In this document: piece after piece, positions 47,153 through 59,187 of the stretch
Layout: each line of letters begins with the position of its first letter
Position numbering within the stretch: position 1 is the first letter of the stretch
Source: Piliocolobus tephrosceles
Taxonomy: Eukaryota; Chordata; Mammalia; Primates; Cercopithecidae
Length of the DNA stretch: 64,000 bases
Assembly: GCF_002776525.5 (NCBI RefSeq)
Contig: NC_045441.1
Span: forward strand, 67,895,467 to 67,959,466
Direction: 5' to 3'
Notes under the pieces: model-generated
Told to the model about the DNA's origin: nothing
What the model saw: only the letters and a program-made list of their open reading frames with translations
Databases searched by the model: none
Program-made: the position numbers and the translations under genes

Positions 47153-48309
47153 AGGGATCCAACTCAAGGATAACAAAAGGTTTCAGACTTACGTCACTGT
47201 AATCTGTAAGAAAGATTTTGAGGCTACTTCCAACTAGGAAGAAAATAATGTTGGTATTTTAATGATATCTGACATGGGTAAAGGATGAGGATAGGAGGAC
47301 TATTTTACATTTATAGCCTGGGTTCTCTATATCTAAGAGTTCTAATTGTTTTTCATGCATCCAATGACTAAGAACCTAAGAGCTTATTATTTGAAATAAT
47401 TCCTCATCTTCTGTTTACTTATTCTTCCCTATGTGTTTTGGCAAGGAAAATTTACTTGAGACTGGTCAAAAATGTGTGGAATTTTTTTGAGTTTGGAGGT
47501 GGTTTGTCTCAGAGCCTACAAGAGTCCTGCATCATAACCTATTTTCATTCTGATTTCCATGAGCCATCTTATACATGTATTCATAAACATCTGAAATTCT
47601 ACCATTGTTCACTGTACAATGTGATATAGCAATGAAAATGACACATTTGAAATTGTAACAGAAAATCATTAGGCTCAACGTCTTATTTTATATGTTAGAT
47701 CATGATCACTACTGGTGGTTCAGATGTTTCACATGATAGAAACGACAGAAATTGACACAGTCAAGTTTAGCCGTTTCTAAGAAGTATTTTCTAGATTATA
47801 CTTATTTACACATAGAATGTAATGCACAGGTTCTTTACCAATCATAGAGCATAAAATATTTAAAACTATCCAAAAATAACACCCTGGTGATGATGTCCAA
47901 GTCAAACATGTTTACTTTCCTAAAGCAGCAAGCAACAAAATCATGTTTTTCAGAAAATGATACATGTCAAGATGGGCTGGTAATTATCATCAGCTTTTAT
48001 GTTTAATGGTGATAGGATGTTATTACAGCTGTCGTATCTACTAATGTCTTATAATCAAGTTTAAACATAGTCTTGGGGTAGCAGGGCCCAACTCTGTGAT
48101 TTAGCAACAGGGAAAAAAGTGCATTTCATGAAAGGTTTTAAACATACCAAAGAAGAAAACAAAGTCACTCACATAGAGGTACAATTAATGCTCAGTTCTT
48201 CTTGGGTTTCTCTCCCTGGCCTTAATGCCTGCAGAAAAGCAGTCTCTTACTAGTGTTTACATGTATTATCACTTCTATGATTATCAGATCATTTTTTCTC
48301 CTCAAATTT
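47153..48309. other. Unclassified DNA
   Basis: No gene recognised; the 63-codon plus frame 47438-47629 has no motif. Confidence 0.45.
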
Positions 48310-49135
48310 TTTCAATGGTTTTCTGTGTCTCAGAATAAAGCAAAAATCCTTATAATGGTCAATAAGGTCCTGCATAATCCAGCCATTCACTGACTTAGTC
48401 AACATGTTTCATTCTTGCTTATTACTCTGTTTTGGCTTCACTGGCCTCCTTGCAATTCCTCTAAAAGGGTAAACATGCTCCTGCTTCATGAACTTTAATT
48501 TACTATTTGCCCTGCTTCAAACACTCTTCTTTAGATTTCTGTATAATTCACTCTCTCAGTTCTTTATTGTCTTTGTTCAAAGACTGTTGCCTTGGACATT
48601 AAAAAATGTGAGTCTCCCCCTCCTGCCTTCGTCCAGTCTTGGTCACCCTCCATCTTCCCTCCCTGCATCATTTTTCTCCATGGAGTATATTCTCTTTCCT
48701 GTCATGCTTCCTCCTATATAGTCTGAATAAATTTTGCATTAATCAGAAACTTTTTACCTTATGTATTTTCACACCATTGCATATAATGTACTTAAATACC
48801 CTGTTACTGATATCTGAATGATCTAATCTGAAATAAATCTAAACTATTATTTAATCATAAATCATTCTTATTTTCTTAATTTCCCTTATGTACATAAACT
48901 TTCATGTGTTTCCATAAAACGCAGTTGTTTTAATGTCAGCTGAAATAAAGAGTATACAGTAATTCAACAATCACATGAGGGCAAACATGAATGACTTTGT
49001 TGTTATTCTGCCTTTCCTCTCTCTGAGTTGCTTTTTAATTATTAAATAAAGAAAATGAGTTTACTTTGTTGATATTTATATTTCCAGCTCCTTGCACTGT
49101 GCCTGGCACATATTGGATAATTAACGATTGTTAGT
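48310..49135 (+). repeat. L2 LINE 3' region (ancient), plus strand
   Basis: CTCAGAATAAAGCAAAAATCC, AATAAGGTCCTGCATAATCC, CTTCACTGGCCTCCTTGCAAT, CTGCTTCAAACACTC follow L2 ORF2/3' UTR order. CTTGCACTGTGCCTGGCACA at 49090-49109 is its conserved 3' end. The 77- and 60-codon frames within are not intact L2 protein. Confidence 0.66.
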
Positions 49136-49630
49136 ACATTAAAGAATGTGAAATTTAGTAATAGAATTACTTAATAACTAGTAATTTTAATTAGTAATAG
49201 GATAATTTCTAAATCCATCTTTCAAACCATGCACTCTATGATTTCTTTTGTGTCTTTCCCTAGTTTAAAAACTATGTAAATATTAAAACAAGCTAGTGCT
49301 TATGATCTTTCTGTTTTCAAAGGCATACTGATTAACTTTTTCACTTTCCAGTTAAATTCTTTCTTTACAATGATGTCAACATCTACATATCTCTTAGAAT
49401 GATACATGTTTTCACTGACATCACATAAATATACTACAACTTTTCCGAACTTGGGGACTAATCTTTTAATTAAAATTCTATGCCAAAGAAAAAGCCAGCA
49501 TTTCTCTGAGTTTCTAAAATTTAAAAAGGGCGTTCAACAAATTTTAATTTTACAGTTACACATTCTGAGGCTGTGACAAGTTTAACTTAATATTTCACAT
49601 TTTGGTCTAAACTGTGTTGATTTGTAAACT
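49136..49630. other. Unclassified DNA
   Basis: No gene or repeat recognised. Confidence 0.5.
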
Positions 49631-50072
49631 GTATTAGATTCACAGGGCTGCTGTAACAAAGTAACACAAACCGGGTGATTTAAAATTACAGAAATTTATT
49701 GTCTCACAGTTCTGAAGACTAGAAGTCCAAAATCAAGGTATCAGCAGGACTGTGCTCCCTATGAAACTTGCAGGTAAAAATCTCCCTTGTCTCTTCCTAG
49801 TTCCTTATGGTTTCTTGGCAATCCTTGGTGTTCCTTGGCTTGAAGCTCCCATCTCTGCCTCTTTTGTCACATGGAGTTCTCCCCTTGTGTGTCTCTGTGT
49901 CTTCTTCTCATAAAAATATCAGTCCTGTTGGATAACAGAACCACCCTACCGAAGTATGACCTCATCTTAACTAATTATATGTGCAATGACCTCATTTACA
50001 AATAAGGTATCATTCCGAAATACTGGGAATTTCAATATATGTTTTTGAAGACACAAATCCATAGTATAATCA
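49631..50072 (-). repeat. MLT1-type LTR (ERVL-MaLR), minus strand
   Basis: GTATTAGATTCACAGGGCTG, TAACAAAGTAACACAAACCG, AGAAATTTATTGTCTCACAG, CTTGGTGTTCCTTGGCTTG, TGTGTCTCTGTGTCTTCTTC and TATGACCTCATCTTAACTAA are in the order of an antisense MaLR LTR. It is a solitary LTR: no internal region adjoins it. Confidence 0.78.
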
Positions 50073-50599
50073 TTTTCGTAAAGATGGTAAAAAATTGTAA
50101 TACTCTCATGTTAGGAATAAATTAAATGAAATTGTGCAGTGGAAAGAAATATTAAGTAATGGTCAAGACTTTAGACTTTAGTAAGAGTATTTCATTGATT
50201 CTTGCAGTAAAAACATGTTTGATAACAAGACAGGAGAAAGGTATTCCAGACTATTCCAATGGCAAGTATGTTTAAAGCCACAGTGTTGTATAATTCGTGG
50301 TGAATCTGAGGAATTATGTTTTGAAATAAATGAGGCAGAAAAACTGGTTTCAAAAATAATGGAAAATAATGCCTACAGAAATATCGAAATAATAAATATA
50401 GAAAGAATTGGTAAATTTGTTTCAAATCACCATTAAATACCACAGTAATAATTATTGCAGTGAAGATTCATTGATGAATGCTAAAAATTAGTGAATAAAA
50501 CTTTAAGGAGAAATAGGATATTTACAGAAGAGTCTCAAATACCTCCCTCAAATCATTTATTCATTACCATGTGGTTTTGACACAACTTTAAACTTTGAT
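50073..50599. other. Unclassified DNA with a 73-codon frame
   Basis: A plus frame 50215-50436 is open in sequence that I cannot assign to a repeat (MFDNKTGERYSRLFQWQVCL...). No domain is recognised; chance is the default view. Confidence 0.3.
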
Positions 50600-51240
50600 A
50601 TTCCTTCCTCCCTCCAAGTGGTATAGCATAGTTCTCTCTCCATTAAGTGTGGGCTGAACTTAGTAACCTACTTCTAATGAACCAAGTATGGAGAGGGAAA
50701 AATTGTAAAGTTTACAGTAGAGACACCCGACAGACACTGCCTTATAATAAAAAGATCAAGATGAACATCACCAGTCATAAATCATGTTGATATCATGTAA
50801 CCCTATACTATATGATGAGAAGGGCACCTGGCCCCTGTGATATTCTTCCCAAAATTCCATAACCCGAATCTAATAACAAGAAAACCCCAATTAAGGTACA
50901 TTCTACAAAATACCTGACCTGTACTCTTCAAAAGTGTCAATGTCTTTCATGACTGAGATACATTCATATACTGCCAACCAAGGAGATACGACAACAAAAT
51001 ATAACATGGAACTGTGAATTCAATCCTGTAACAGAAAATGGAAATTAACAGGAAAATTACTGAAATCCAAATAGAGTCTAAAAATCCTACAAATGTTAAT
51101 TTTTAAATTCTGTGGTTATATGAGATGTTACACTGGGGAAGAAATGTGAGAAATACACAAGAACTGTCTGTGCTGTCCTTGCAACTGCCCTGTAAATCCC
51201 AAATTATTTCTGAATCAGAGGTTCTTAAAAAAAATTAAAG
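50600..51240 (+). repeat. Ancient LINE 3' UTR-like repeat (probable L1M), plus strand
   Basis: GGCACCTGGCCCCTGTGATA, ACATTCTACAAAATACCTGA, TGTACTCTTCAAAAGTGTCA, GTGGTTATATGAGATGTTAC, TTGCAACTGCCCTGTAAAT and CCCAAATTATTTCTG follow a well-known old mammalian LINE 3' order. The part before 50830 is less certain. Confidence 0.58.
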
Positions 51241-52088
51241 AATGGACCAATAATTTTATAACATTAGCATAAACATGGGAATCCTCTGCCCCAAAACTAG
51301 TGAAAACCTGGAAAAAAAATGTAATATCAATTTCAGGGCTCTAGCATTTGACCAGTGGGAAAGCACACATTGAGAAGTGTTTACACATACAAAGCTGCTA
51401 GATCTCTGGCTAATAACAGTGGAAATCTACAGTCCCATCCTTTCTGGGCAGCATCCATCACAGGCAGAAGGTATAATCCAATTTTGAGCAGAGTGTAAAA
51501 CCAAATGTCTAGTAGTGTTGTCAGTGAAAGTAACAAATTCAGTAGGAAAGAAATAGTAAAACCTGTATCTCTGCAACCATGAGGTTACTGTCCCAATTGG
51601 GGCAAGCAATGCATGATCCAGAAATGTAACAAGGACACCCCATAAATAAGAGAGCCATAGAAAGAGTAGGTAAGCACACATCCCTGGCTGGTTCAGAAAC
51701 TACACATGTTTGCAGGAGAGATGCAAGGGCCTGGCAGAAAGTAAAAGCTAAAATAGACTTTAAAGTTGCTTGAATTTTGAATGTGTGTTTTTATTGTTGC
51801 TGTTGTTGTTTTTTGTTTGTTTTTTACCTGTACACAATTATATTGTCAAATAGAAGCCTCACAGGTTTGAGGCATTTGACCGTAAGTTGTGCCCAAACCA
51901 TTGGTGAATCACATTGCGGTGCCTACAAGAAAATGACCCCTGGAAATCAGGAATTAAAAAAGAAAAAAAATATTGTAAAGAGATATAAATAGCTGAATAC
52001 CATGGCAAGACAGATCCCACAGTTTAAGTACAGGCATAAACAAAATCGCAAAATAAAATAATATCCAAAAACCTTTAGAAAAAGCAAT
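51241..52088. other. Unclassified DNA, possibly L1M 5' region
   Basis: No gene. It precedes L1M ORF1-like sequence and could be that element's 5' region. The 84-codon minus frame 51427-51681 has no domain. Confidence 0.4.
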
Positions 52089-52102
52089 CAAAATCCAGTC
52101 TT

Positions 52103-52400
52103 TTTTTTTTTTTTTTTTTGAGATGGAGTCTCGCTCTGTCACCCAGGCTGGAGTGCAGTGGCCGGATCTCAGGTCACTGCAAGCTCCGCCTCCCGGGTTC
52201 ACGCCATTCTCCTGCCTCAGCCTCCCGAGTAGCTGGGACTACAGGCACCGCCACGTCGCCCGGCTAGTTTTTTGTAGTTTTTAGTAGAGACGGGGTTTCA
52301 CCGTGTTAGCCAGAATGGTCTCCATCTCCTGACCTCGTGATCCGCCCGTCTCGGCCTCCCAAAGTGCTGGGATTACAGGCTTGAGCCACCGCGCCCAGCC
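52103..52400 (-). mobile_element. AluY, Old World monkey type, young, minus strand
   Basis: Long T-run, GAGATGGAGTCTCGCTCTGT to CACCGCGCCCAGCC. GTGGCCGGATCTCAGG, CACGTCGCCCGGCTAG and CAGGCTTGAGCCACC are AluYRa-type. A 14-bp perfect TSD CAAAATCCAGTCTT lies at 52089-52102 and 52401-52414. Intact CpGs and low divergence mark it as one of the youngest insertions here. Confidence 0.97.
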
Positions 52401-52414
52401 CAAAATCCAGTCTT

Positions 52415-52750
52415 ACTACAGTATATCACATAAAAATGTCCACCTTTAACAAGAAACTTAGGAGTGATGTGGAAATGCATATTTGAAAAGCATATGGAAC
52501 AAATTAGTCAATAGAAAGTGATTTTGAGTGGACCCTATGTTGGATTAAGCAAAGATTGCTACAAAATAGTTACAAAGTAGCTATTACAAATACACTTCAA
52601 AAATTAAGAAAAACTGTATTAAAATAATTAAAGGATAATATGCTGACAATGATTCAAGAAATAAGAAAATTTGATGGACAAATAGAACATATAAACAATA
52701 AGCAAATAGAGAATCCAGGATAGAAAAGTCTGATATTTAAAATAATCCAC
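52415..52750 (+). repeat. Ancient L1M ORF1-region fragment
   Basis: AAAATGTCCACCTTTAACAAG, CAAAGATTGCTACAAAATAG, AAGTAGCTATTACAAATACAC, ATGATTCAAGAAATAAGAAA and TAAACAATAAGCAAATAGAG follow L1M ORF1 order. It is bracketed by two Alus. Confidence 0.58.
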
Positions 52751-52757
52751 AGGCTGG

Positions 52758-53064
52758 GCTTTTTTTGTTTTTGCTTTTTTGTGAGACAAGAGTCTTACTC
52801 TGTCGCCCAGGCTGGAACGCAGTGGCGTAATCTCGGTTCACTGCAACCTCCCCCTGCCAGGTTCAAGCGATTCTCCCGCCTCAGCCTCCTGAGTAGCTGG
52901 GACTACAAGCGCACAACACCATGCCAGGCAAATTTTTTTGTATTTTTAGTAGAGACAGGGTTTCACCATGCTGGGCAGGCTCATCTTGAACTCCTGACCT
53001 AGTGATCTGCCCACCTTGGCCTCCCAAAGTGCTGGGATTACAGGCATAAGCCACTGCACCCGGC
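52758..53064 (-). mobile_element. Alu SINE, minus strand
   Basis: T/TTTTTG-rich tail, GAGACAAGAGTCTTACTCTG to CACTGCACCCGGC. A 7-bp AGGCTGG at 52751-52757 and 53065-53071 is the probable TSD. Confidence 0.94.
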
Positions 53065-53075
53065 AGGCTGGTCTT

Positions 53076-53933
53076 AAATACAGATATGAGGTAGCAGAAT
53101 GAACCTTCTTCTATTTATGATTCACAGTTCTTTGAAAGCAGGTGCCAAGTACTTGCTTCATATTAAGCTTAATTTTTAACCCTCTTCCCATTTGCGAAGA
53201 AAGTGGCAGAGGACATAATAGCAAAATGAGACTACACACACACACATGCACACACACACATGCACACAGACACACACACACACACATACTGTGACAATGA
53301 CCACAACCATCACCGACTAACAAACAGAAATCTGAAGGCTATAAATAGGCTAAGGAGTGATGTGACATGTGGCAGAGGCAGACAGTAGTGCCCAATATTG
53401 ATTACAAAGTTTTTAAAAATCATATGTCTTAACATTATATTAAACCCTACATGAAGTTTTTCATGACTTCTCTTTTTAATATTTTACTGAAACAAAAAAA
53501 TAGGATCAAGGTGAGAATTTCTGGCTATGTAATATATAAAAGTGACATAATAAGAGATTTGTCACAAACTTCCCCTTTTTATTACTATGTAGCATGTGGA
53601 CCTGTGTCTTGACTGCAATTAAATGAATTAAAATAAACCAACATATAGGTGAATTAAATTTTTCATCACAATACAAGTAAAAAAACTTTTCTATGTCAGA
53701 TGCTAACACCTAAAGAATGTGAAAATCTGAGTTGCAATGTTTTTATTTCATTTTGCTTTTGTATTGTTTTCTTTGCCCTCTATTTTGAATTCTAAAATTT
53801 CAAAATAACTTTTGATGATACAATTGATTTTTCTCTCTAGTTTGTTCTAAGACTAACTTAATAACACCCCTTGTGATGAAATCAATGTAAACTAAAGATG
53901 CAGTGTTATATTACTAAAGTATATGTCAGTTTT
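53076..53933. other. Unclassified DNA with (CA)n
   Basis: No gene. A CA microsatellite occupies 53232-53287; otherwise nothing recognised. Confidence 0.5.
53232..53287. repeat. Interrupted (CA)n microsatellite
   Basis: CACACA runs broken by TG (CATGCA) twice and by GA once. It generates a Cys/Val-rich minus frame (53111-53323). Confidence 0.97.
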
Positions 53934-53948
53934 GCCTTAATTATTTCT

Positions 53949-54246
53949 TTTCTTTTTTTTTTTTTTGAAACAGTTTTGCTCTTGTTGCCCAGGCTGGAGT
54001 GCAATGCCGCTATCTCAGCTCACCACGACCTCCGCCACCCAGGTTCAAGCGATTCTCCTGCCTTAGCCTCCCAGGTAGCTGGGATTACAGGCATTTGCTG
54101 CCACGCCCAGCTCATTTTTTTACTTTTAGTAGAGACAGGATTTCTCCATGTTGGTTAGGCTGGTCTTGAACTCCCAACCTCAGGTGGTCCGCCCGCCTCG
54201 GCCTCCCAAAGTGCTGGGATTACAGGTTTAAGCCACCCACCTGGCC
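53949..54246 (-). mobile_element. Alu SINE, minus strand
   Basis: TTTTC + T-run, GAAACAGTTTTGCTCTTGTT to CCACCCACCTGGCC. A perfect 15-bp TSD GCCTTAATTATTTCT lies at 53934-53948 and 54247-54261. Confidence 0.97.
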
Positions 54247-54261
54247 GCCTTAATTATTTCT

Positions 54262-55654
54262 ATATTAACTTTTAGTTTGATATTTTGTCTCCTCCTAGAA
54301 CTGGTTTACTCTATTGTTGTTTTCTATTTTTGTGGTGCTAGAGTCAGTTGCTGAATATCTCATTTTGATTTGCATGCCAACAAACAGAGAGTCCAAATTC
54401 TTTTTCTCATCTCTTATCTTGAAATCTTGCAGTAAATGAAAGGTATGTTGATGTGAATTTGGCTTTAACCTAGACAACCAGAAGTACAAATCAAAACACA
54501 GACCCATGTTCTGCATAAATTTTCACAGGTTAAAGTAATCTTAGGCAGGTTAAAATTATTTCATGTGGCACAGACAAGCTGATGTTTGCTTTATTTTCCT
54601 TCTAAAAATGAAACTAGTGCAGCTTGACCAAATGCTAAGAGAGCAAGCAAGAGTGGTATTGTTCTGTTAGACTTACTTTGTTTTTATTCTAAACAGTATT
54701 TCAGATGTGAGTAGCAGACAGGCTCACAGATTACGTGAATGAAAGGACACATTATCAGCAAAGTTAGATATGAAATGAAGCATTTTTATGTAAACATCAC
54801 TTAAGGGGAGAGTTCGGTATCTCAAATTTAATTTCTTCTCTTTTAATGAATCTGTAATCATTTTAGAAAATAATACTGGTCAAAGAATAAAACAGAGACA
54901 TGAAATACACCAATTGTGCATCATCATTACTTCAAATTGTAATGACTATGTAGTGGATGTGGCTCTCAATTTACTTCTCAGTTGTGTAAGAAATAAAACT
55001 TAATTTTATAAAATTATTTTAGTTCTAAACCCATATCCACTACTGGAGTGGTAAAAATCTAATCTCAGTCAATCTGGGATTCCCCCTTTTCCCAGGTCAG
55101 TTCTAAATTCCACTATCCACACCTAGTTTTAAAGGATTGGAGAGGGAGGAACTACCTGGTTCTCAATTGTCTTTTCTGTTATCTACTGACACACTTATTT
55201 ATCAATCTTAGTCCTCAGACATCCATTTTCGAATATCATCATGGAGATCTTGCTGGTGGGCGGTGACCTGGCCTCTTCAGATCCAAATAGTTTAGCCCAC
55301 AATGGTAAGCCCTGGGTGATGGAAATCACGTTCCATTCTCCATGCCAACCTAGGGCATGACCTATGCTCTGATTGTGCCTAAAACCATCCTCCTGGACTC
55401 ATTATGCAGCCAGTCTAGGTCTCACTATGTCCTTGAAGGCAGAGAGTGTACTTCTCTCTCAGATCTCACAAATATTGGGTTTTGTTGCTTCCTTTTGATC
55501 ACTTTATCTCTCATTTCCCTCTCCCAGCTAGGGCAGTTTTTTCTGTCGATCAGGTACTGGGGTGTATAAAATTGCAGAGGTGAGGAAAAGAAACTTGACC
55601 CTCCTCAAACACAAGATTTTCAAATATTTATTAAATTAAAAAAAAGTTCCTGTG
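54262..55654. other. Unclassified DNA
   Basis: No gene recognised. 55030-55580 is GC-richer and might be a decayed LTR, unproven. Frames 54295-54516 (minus) and 55357-55569 (plus) lack domains. Confidence 0.4.
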
Positions 55655-55830
55655 CAAGCAAAATTGGCATCACCCAGAATTTGTTAAAAGTTCCATACTC
55701 CCACCTATGAATCAGAAACTCTAAAATTGGGGAAGAGATAGCATAATCCATGATTTGACAGGCTATCCATGTTGTTCTAAAGCATACTAAATTTGAGAGC
55801 CACTGATTTATTCTACTCTAAACCAAGATT
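55655..55830 (+). mobile_element. MER5-type hAT-Charlie transposon
   Basis: TTGGCATCACCCAGAATTTG, TTAAAAGTTCCATACTCCCA, ATGAATCAGAAACTCTAAAA and TTTGAGAGCCACTG are the ordered landmarks of MER5 elements. Confidence 0.75.
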
Positions 55831-56669
55831 GGGTTTATTCCCCTAAAGGACATTAGTTTTTAAATATAAAAATCATTAAAAAGAAGTTACTTTTTTTTTT
55901 CACTTTTTATGTGATCACATCTGTCTCCTGGGTTCATAAGGATAGAGTATTCTAGGTGTTTGAAGAGGAGGCAACACATGGGGAAAACATTAATTATATG
56001 ATTAAAAAGATACACTGGTAGTATTTCAAATACATTGCCTCCCTAAAACCTTTATGAAAAATCAGGACAATCATCTTTAATTTATTAAAATGATTAAAGC
56101 AGAAAGAAAATTTAATTTAATTTAAATTGATTAAAGCAGAAAAATATTAACGTCTTTTGTAGATATGTTCTAAGTTGTCTATTAACATGTAGGTTGATGA
56201 GGACATGTTGCTCATCTTGATAACCTACATTCTTTAATATGCCCAAGAATCTTTTAGGAGGATAATTTTAAATATAGATTATCAGGCCTGACCTTATGGT
56301 TTGTGGTTCTAAAATTTCAATTTTTTTAAACAAAGGCCATGAGTATGATTTAAGTGGTTCATGGAGTATAAGTCTAAGAATATTTAAAGAGTCCCTGCCC
56401 AACAATATACGGTTTTATATGTGCGTGTATATTTACTACCAAATTCCTTTACCTCTTCAGAAAAAAATTAAGTATAGCATAATTTATTTAAATATTGCAA
56501 AACCTCAAATATTGTTGAGAAACCATGCATTCGATAAAGTTGACTTTCCTTTAGAGTTCAATAATTATTCTTCAGTAACTGTACTTTTAAAAAAGAGCCA
56601 TTTTAATTGAGCTTGTTCCCTTTCCTTCCAAATGGAGATGAACACAACTGTAGCTTTTTCTTAATGACT
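55831..56669. other. Unclassified DNA
   Basis: No gene. The 104-codon plus frame 56296-56610 is the longest non-repeat frame in this part but has no recognisable domain. Confidence 0.4.
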
Positions 56670-56765
56670 TAAAGTCAGGGACTCTGTCTTTTTACCTTAT
56701 ATCCAAAAGTGATTGGTACAATGCCTTGTATATAGTAGATGCCAAGTAAATGCTTAATAATTGAA
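56670..56765 (+). repeat. L2/MIR-type 3' end fragment
   Basis: AGTCAGGGACTCTGTCTTTT, GATTGGTACAATGCCTTGTA, TATAGTAGATGCCAAGTAAA and TGCTTAATAATTGAATA match the conserved CORE/L2 3' end. Confidence 0.68.
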
Positions 56766-56907
56766 TATAGAGGTGTTCAAGATGAGAGCTATTAGACTTT
56801 TCAAAGGTCTGGTAATGTTCCTTGGCTCTATTAGGATTCAGGAATATTTGAAATATTTCCCCAAATGGTTTTACTATTCACAAATTTAAAAATCCCGCCT
56901 ACCCCCA

Positions 56908-57197
56908 GGCCAGGCTCACACTTATAATCTGAGCACTTTGAGGGGCCAAAGCGGGTGGATCACATGAGGTCAGGAGTTTGAGAGCAGCCAGGCCAACATG
57001 GTGAAACCCTGTCTCTACTACAAATACAAAAATTGGCCTGGCATGATGGCATGTGCTTGTAATCCCAACTACTTGGGAGACTGAGGCAAGAGAATCACTT
57101 GAACCCAGAGGCAGAGGTGGCAGTGAGCCAAAACTATGCCAATGTTCTCTAGCCTTGGTGGCAGAGCAAGGCTCTGTCTCCAAAAAAAAAAAAAAAA
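56908..57197 (+). mobile_element. Alu SINE, plus strand, 5' box deleted
   Basis: GGCCAGGC joins directly to CTCACACTTATAATC, so the GCGGTGG of the polymerase III A-box region is missing. It runs to a 16-A tail at 57182-57197. TSD unclear. Minus-strand frame 56899-57261 is antisense Alu. Confidence 0.94.
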
Positions 57198-58294
57198 GAA
57201 TCTTCCCCAAATATTCCCCCACTTGTAATTTTCTCTGAGTGTTCAAAAACCAGCTAAACATGCTCAGTAGAAGTGTTTATAATTTGTACAAATAGGCTTT
57301 GATAAAGAGCTTGCAGTCATGGACATAATATCCAATTTGTTTACTTAAGAGGATGGTGCTTCCTTTGCGGCTTTCCACCATGCTCTAAACACCTTAAATA
57401 ATTAACTTGCTTATACAGATGACATTATTTTAAGGTTATCTCACTTGGGAGCAAACACCAGATTTGTTGAGTAGGCATAGGCACTGACTATGAGGCTTTA
57501 CTGTAAATCTTGTTACATGGTTGAAGTGCTTTTATTTGTAACAAAGAGGCTGAGAAGACTATAGTATCTTTAAAATACAGTGCTGGTCACCCATAAACAA
57601 GATACTAACTACCTACTTGTTTCTTATATGGATAGACTGAACTACATTTTTTCTTTAGAAATTCAAATGATACCTATATTATTTTAGAGGATGATAATAT
57701 ATAACATTGCTTGCATTCTCACTTTCTATGGAAGTATCCAACACATTTTCACATAATCTATTATTATTATTAAAAGACCTATATACAAGCACTGGAGAAT
57801 TAGCTCTTGAGTTAGGTTGGATGAACTGGGGATATAAAATTCTTTCTCAGGTGTTGGGATAGGAGAATATTACATTAAGGTCTATTAAATGTCTACTATA
57901 TTAAGAATGATTATAACCAACAAACACCCAAGTAACATAAGCAAAGAGGGGAAAAAAAGGACGAAAAGGCAATGTGTTAATTCAACTGAAAAAAAGCAAG
58001 ATACGACTGCCTTTAAGTAAAACCTGCCTGATCTGGTAGCTAAGCCCATAAGATTAGCTATAGATTTCTTTCTGTTTCTCTTTTCTGTCTACTTGTGATG
58101 TTGTTACATTCTTGATAACTTTCCACTGCAGTCCGAAGATGGTCACCAGTTGCCCTTGTGACTCCATCAGAGAGGAAGACATTATTTCCCAGCATTTCAG
58201 TAAGGATTTCCAAGGCTCATTTTGATTGCATCAATTTAGAGTTTAAGTCTATCCTTAAACCCTAAGCCAGTTGGGGACTAACCTACAGCTGTTG
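57198..58294. other. Unclassified DNA
   Basis: No gene or named repeat recognised. Confidence 0.5.
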
Positions 58295-58408
58295 TTGTGT
58301 TAGTCCATTTGCACTGCTATAAAAAAACAATCCTTGAGAATGAATCATTTACAAAGAAAAGAGATTTGTTTTGGCTCATGGTTCTACAGGCAGTACAGAA
58401 AGCATGGA

Positions 58409-58720
58409 GTATTTTATTTTATTTTATTTTATTTTATTTGAGATGGAGTCTTGCTCTGTCACCCGGGCTAGAGTGCAGTGGCGTGATCTCGGCTCACTGC
58501 TATCTCCACCTCCCAGGTTCAAGAGATTCTCCTGCCTCAGCCTTCCAAGTAGCTGGGATTACAGGTGCATGCCACTGTGCCCGGCTAATTTTTGTATTTT
58601 TAGTAGAGATGGGGTTTCACCATCTTGGCCAGTCTGGTCTCAAACTCCTGACCTCGTGATCCACCTGCCTCAGCCTCCCAAAGTGCTGAGATTATAGGCG
58701 TGAGCCACCACACCCAGCTA
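58409..58720 (-). mobile_element. Alu SINE with (TTTTA)n tail, minus strand
   Basis: (ATTTT)n tail at 58411-58440, GAGATGGAGTCTTGCTCTGT to CCACCACACCCAGC. No clear TSD. Frames 58297-58697 (plus) are antisense Alu fused to MaLR sequence. Confidence 0.94.
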
Positions 58721-58853
58721 GTGCCTTTTAATTAAAAGTTCCAACTTTAAGTTATTTCTTTGCTCTCACATCTAAACATAGGTTATTAGAAGCAACCATG
58801 TCACATCTGAAATGCTTTGCTGCTTAGAAATTTCTTCTGCCAGATACCCTAGG

Positions 58854-59187
58854 AGAGCAGTCCTCAACCTTTTTAGCACCAGGGGCCAGTTTTGTGGAAG
58901 ACATTTTTTCCACAAACTGGTGGTGGGGGAATGGTTTCTGGATGAAACTGTTCCACCTCAGATCAGGCGTTAGATTCTCATAAGAAGTACACAACCTAGA
59001 TCCCTTGTATGCAGAGTTCACAACAGGGTTCACATTACTATGAGAATCTAATGCCACCACTGATTTGATAGGAGGCAGAGCTCAGATGGTAATGCTTGCT
59101 CACATGCTGCTCACCTCCTACTATGCAGCCTGATTCCTAACAGGCCACAGACTGGTACTCTCGATGGCCCATGGGTTGGGGACTCCT
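58854..59187. mobile_element. hAT-type nonautonomous DNA transposon
   Basis: 334 bp with inverted ends (CAGTCCTCAACC left; GGTTGGGGACTCCTG right). An 8-bp target duplication with one mismatch: ACCCTAGG (58846-58853) and GCCCTAGG (59188-59195), the hAT length. Internal GTTAGATTCTCATAAGAAGT and its near-inverse ACTATGAGAATCTAATGCC form an internal inverted repeat. No transposase. Confidence 0.85.
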
